Below the pieces are notes generated by a model. That model was given only the letters and a program-made list of their open reading frames with translations. It made no database searches and was not told where the DNA came from. This document shows, in pieces, positions 43,469-45,490 of a stretch of 45,490 nucleotides of DNA. Within the stretch, counting starts at the first letter, position 1. Each line of letters starts with the position of its first letter. The position numbers and the translations under genes are program-made. The DNA lies in the IMG/VR virus record IMGVR_UViG_3300005594_000003, positions 1 to 45,490 of that record; one strand, written 5' to 3'. Source of the DNA: a virus.

Positions 43469-43785
43469 CACTCCACCAGCCTATCCCACAGGTGCCGCTA
43501 TCACAGCCCGCGCCGATGTATCTCAAGCAAGCCCCGCTGGCAGACAGTGAATGCGACGTAACAGACGCATGGAACGAGCGGAACGACCCTGAGAACGAAG
43601 AAGGCGCAATTGCGACAGCCTTCTTTGAACACGCAACCGACCACGGGCAGACGCAGGCGACGATGATCGGCCTCGCCATCGAAGAGGACGGCCTGACGCT
43701 ATTTTACACCGGCTATGGGGCGCTCGCAATGCTTGGAACGCAAGCCGTTTGCCGGATTGAGCAGGTACACGGGGAGACGCTGTAA
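43465..43785 (+). CDS. Hypothetical protein
   Basis: 106 residues from ATG 43465 (AAGGAG upstream). Pro-rich N-terminus, then TDAWNERNDPENEEGAIATAFFEHATDHGQTQATMIGLAIEEDG. Acidic. Its stop shares a base with the next start. Function unknown. Confidence 0.6.
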   Translation: MTLHQPIPQVPLSQPAPMYLKQAPLADSECDVTDAWNERNDPENEEGAIATAFFEHATDHGQTQATMIGLAIEEDGLTLFYTGYGALAMLGTQAVCRIEQVHGETL

Positions 43786-44069
43786 TGACCGATTACAACG
43801 ATGGTAAATGGCACCGCTGGGACAATGGGTCGCGACCTATCGACTCCCGTTCAAAGGTTGATTTCCTCACCAGAGAGGGCATGAAAACCGATTGGGTGGC
43901 TGGCAATTGCATATGGGGCGATACGTGCCACCCGATCTTAGCCTTCCGCGTCACCGAAGAATACAAAGAGCCGCGCGAGTTCTGGCTGCTTGAAATAGAT
44001 GGCGGCACAACAATTGCCTTAGAAAGTGATGTAGGTGACTGCATCCATGTCCGCGAGGTGCTGGAATGA
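43785..44069 (+). CDS. Hypothetical protein
   Basis: 94 residues. DYNDGKWHRWDNGSRPIDSRSKVDFLTREG and FWLLEIDGGTTIALESDVGDCIHVREVLE. A beta-rich pattern similar in style to DUF551 proteins (short, Trp-rich, context of phage early genes) but no signature. Overlaps the next gene by four bases. Confidence 0.6.
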   Translation: MTDYNDGKWHRWDNGSRPIDSRSKVDFLTREGMKTDWVAGNCIWGDTCHPILAFRVTEEYKEPREFWLLEIDGGTTIALESDVGDCIHVREVLE

Positions 44070-44263
44070 TCACGCAATCCCACCCCTCCGAACACGTCCA
44101 ACGCCAGCAGAGCGAGCCGCGCAAGATGCTGACCGTGCCGATGTTCGTCGCCGGTCTGGCGCTATCCGTAGCGGGCCTGATCGGCGGGCATATCGCAAGC
44201 AAAGGCATCGCTAATGTTGCGCACTTCAACGCGAACACGCCCTTCACCATGAGAGGATTTTGA
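44066..44263 (+). CDS. Small single-span membrane protein
   Basis: 65 residues. Polar N-terminus (residues 1-20), one membrane helix (MFVAGLALSVAGLIGGHIA) and a short polar C-terminus. Precedes the ERF gene. Function unknown. Confidence 0.6.
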   Translation: MITQSHPSEHVQRQQSEPRKMLTVPMFVAGLALSVAGLIGGHIASKGIANVAHFNANTPFTMRGF

Positions 44264-44264
44264 T

Positions 44265-44942
44265 ATGAACGCCAAGACCGATATTAAGCCGCAGCACAAC
44301 TGCATCGCAATCGCGCTCGCCGCAGCACAGGCTCAGATGGGGCGGGCTCTCAAGTCCGCGACGAACTCGCACTTCAAGAACAAGTATGCCGACCTCGCCA
44401 GCGTTGTCGAAGCCTGTATGCCCTCACTTAACGCGCATGGCATCGCAGTTATCCAGCCGACCACGGATGAGGAAAGCGGGCGCTTTGTTGAAACGATCCT
44501 CATTCATGGCGAGAGCGGCGAAACGCTCAAGTGCCGCGTCCCGCTGATCGTGCAGAAAAATGACATGCAGGGCTACGGCTCCGCAGTTACCTATGCCCGC
44601 CGCTATGGGCTTATGAGCATGGCTGGCATCGCGCCGGAGGACGACGACGGGAACGACGCGGCCAAAGCCGCGCCCAAAGAGCGCCGCCAAGAAAAGCCAG
44701 CCCCCCCCAACCCCGAAGCCGTGGCCGATGGGATGATTGCCGCAGTCAAAGGCGCAGATAGCGAAGACCGCCTGAAAGGCATTTGGAGCAGCGACAAGTT
44801 CAAAGCTGACTTGGCGTGGCTGCGCAAGCAAAGCCCAGAGAAGGCCGCTCACGTTGAGGCTGCAAAGGACTTCCGCAAGCAAAGCCTCTCACAAGCGAAC
44901 CACGACCTTGACGACGAACTGCCCGAATTTGAGGACGCATAA
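44265..44942 (+). CDS. erf: ERF-family single-strand annealing protein
   Basis: 225 residues. IAIALAAAQAQMGRALKSATNSHFKNKYADLASVVEACMPSLNAHGIAVIQP, then LKCRVPLIVQKNDMQGYGSAVTYARRYGLMSMAGIAPEDDDGND are ERF domain signatures (residues 10-130). The C-terminal part is charged and helical. ERF proteins anneal complementary strands in phage recombination and genome circularisation. SSB, NinB-like and Ref-like genes follow. Confidence 0.95.
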   Translation: MNAKTDIKPQHNCIAIALAAAQAQMGRALKSATNSHFKNKYADLASVVEACMPSLNAHGIAVIQPTTDEESGRFVETILIHGESGETLKCRVPLIVQKNDMQGYGSAVTYARRYGLMSMAGIAPEDDDGNDAAKAAPKERRQEKPAPPNPEAVADGMIAAVKGADSEDRLKGIWSSDKFKADLAWLRKQSPEKAAHVEAAKDFRKQSLSQANHDLDDELPEFEDA

Positions 44943-44943
44943 A

Positions 44944-45490
44944 ATGAACGATATGACCCCCGCCGCAATCGGCCACAACGGCCCGCCCGACCCCATTGAC
45001 GAAATCAACGCCTCTTTCGAGGCCGACCGCGAAGAAGCCTCCAACTGGACCGATGGCGCACCCGTTGAGAATGAAGCGCAGATGAAGGCGGTAGACGCCC
45101 TGCGCAAGTCCATGCGGGAATGGCGTCTATCGCTTGAGAAGGGCCAGAAGGCCGCGACCGCCCCGCTCCGCGCCGTGTATCAGGCCGAGTTGGACCGTTG
45201 GAAGCCGACCATTGAGGACGCCAAGCGCATCGAAGGGTGCCTTGTCTCAACTGTCGATGCCTTCAAGCGCAAGCTGAAAGCCGAGAAGGAAGCCGACGAA
45301 CGTGCAGCATGGGAGGCCGCGAACAAGGCCCGCCGCGAAGCCGAGGAAAAGGCCCGCGCCGCAGATGCATCCAACCTTGAGGCACAGCGTGAAGTTCAAC
45401 AAGCGAAAGATGCCGCGATTGAGGCCGAGAAGGCCGCGCAGGCTGCGAAGAAAGATCAGGTCAAAGGGCTGCGCACCGTCACCCGCTACA
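44944..45490 (+). CDS. Coiled-coil early protein, N-terminal part (continues at base 3)
   Basis: N-terminal 182 residues of a protein of about 231. It begins NDMTPAAIGHNGPPDPIDEINASFEADREEA. A NGPP motif near the start is common in alphaproteobacterial phage proteins. Residues about 55-165 are a long coiled coil (VDALRKSMREWRLSLEKGQKAA, then ADERAAWEAANKARREAEEKARAAD). Two bases separate it from the ERF stop. The window end cuts it; circular continuation restores the frame. Confidence 0.8.
   Translation, partial: MNDMTPAAIGHNGPPDPIDEINASFEADREEASNWTDGAPVENEAQMKAVDALRKSMREWRLSLEKGQKAATAPLRAVYQAELDRWKPTIEDAKRIEGCLVSTVDAFKRKLKAEKEADERAAWEAANKARREAEEKARAADASNLEAQREVQQAKDAAIEAEKAAQAAKKDQVKGLRTVTRY
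45371..45490. repeat. Right copy of 120-bp terminal direct repeat
   Basis: Identical to bases 1-120. See the left copy for interpretation. Confidence 0.95.

Noticed and set aside
1-45490. Known defence, toxin-antitoxin or retron-type system
   Set aside because: I looked for reverse transcriptase YADD, toxin-antitoxin pairs, CBASS or restriction motifs. Only a lone methyltransferase and a Lar-type domain were found.

Overview
This window is the complete genome of a temperate, HK97-type siphovirus (or a circularised prophage). The first 120 bases are repeated exactly as the last 120, so the unit genome is 45,370 bp and the ends are an assembly junction inside one early gene. The high GC content, a GapR/DUF2312 homologue, a gene-transfer-agent-like tail chaperone and the style of the small genes point to an alphaproteobacterial host, most likely Rhodobacterales. 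This is inferred from content; no search was run.

Layout. A lambda-like immunity region (41680-42500) carries a Cro-like gene, a short CI-like repressor without a peptidase domain, and five related 16-bp operators on both sides of the repressor gene. Rightward early transcription runs from about 42500, through the window end and on from base 1 to 5030: small unknown genes, ERF annealing protein, a coiled-coil protein, SSB, a NinB/YbcN-like protein, a SLOG-type protein, a Ref/HNH-type nuclease, a Lar-type fusion, zinc-binding proteins and a tyrosine integrase with a terminator. The integrase-distal spacer (5077-5345) is the likely attP region. A second small switch follows: a leftward group (5346-6607) and a rightward array of accessory genes (6727-10707) diverge from 6608-6726. 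Most boundaries in the first part of that array carry the same short sequence over the last codons, stop and Shine-Dalgarno of otherwise unrelated genes.

Leftward transcription covers 41886 down to 10722. It begins with the early-left/replication genes: Cro-like, tail-anchored membrane protein, terminator, DNA methyltransferase, HTH protein, DUF3310, VRR-NUC nuclease, a DUF1376 replication initiator with four helically phased iterons inside its gene, a probable helicase-loader-like protein, GapR-like protein and three HTH-type proteins. Next comes a tRNA island with one clear tRNA-Ser, one initiator-like tRNA-Met and two tRNA-like elements of odd geometry. The late genes follow: HNH, TerS, TerL, a protease-capsid fusion with an internal capsid start, portal, collagen-like protein, head-tail connectors interrupted by two glycosyltransferase-like genes, tail tube, tail chaperone, tape measure, tail tip, receptor-binding and LamG-like proteins, lysozyme, overlapping spanins, holin-like proteins and a metallophosphoesterase. 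Three probable morons sit in the tail/neck region, two of them on the opposite strand.

Nothing here is a clearly new defence or regulatory system. The least explained features are the cassette-like junction repeats, the tRNA island, the embedded iteron origin, the apparently leaderless immunity transcripts and the glycosyltransferase pair.
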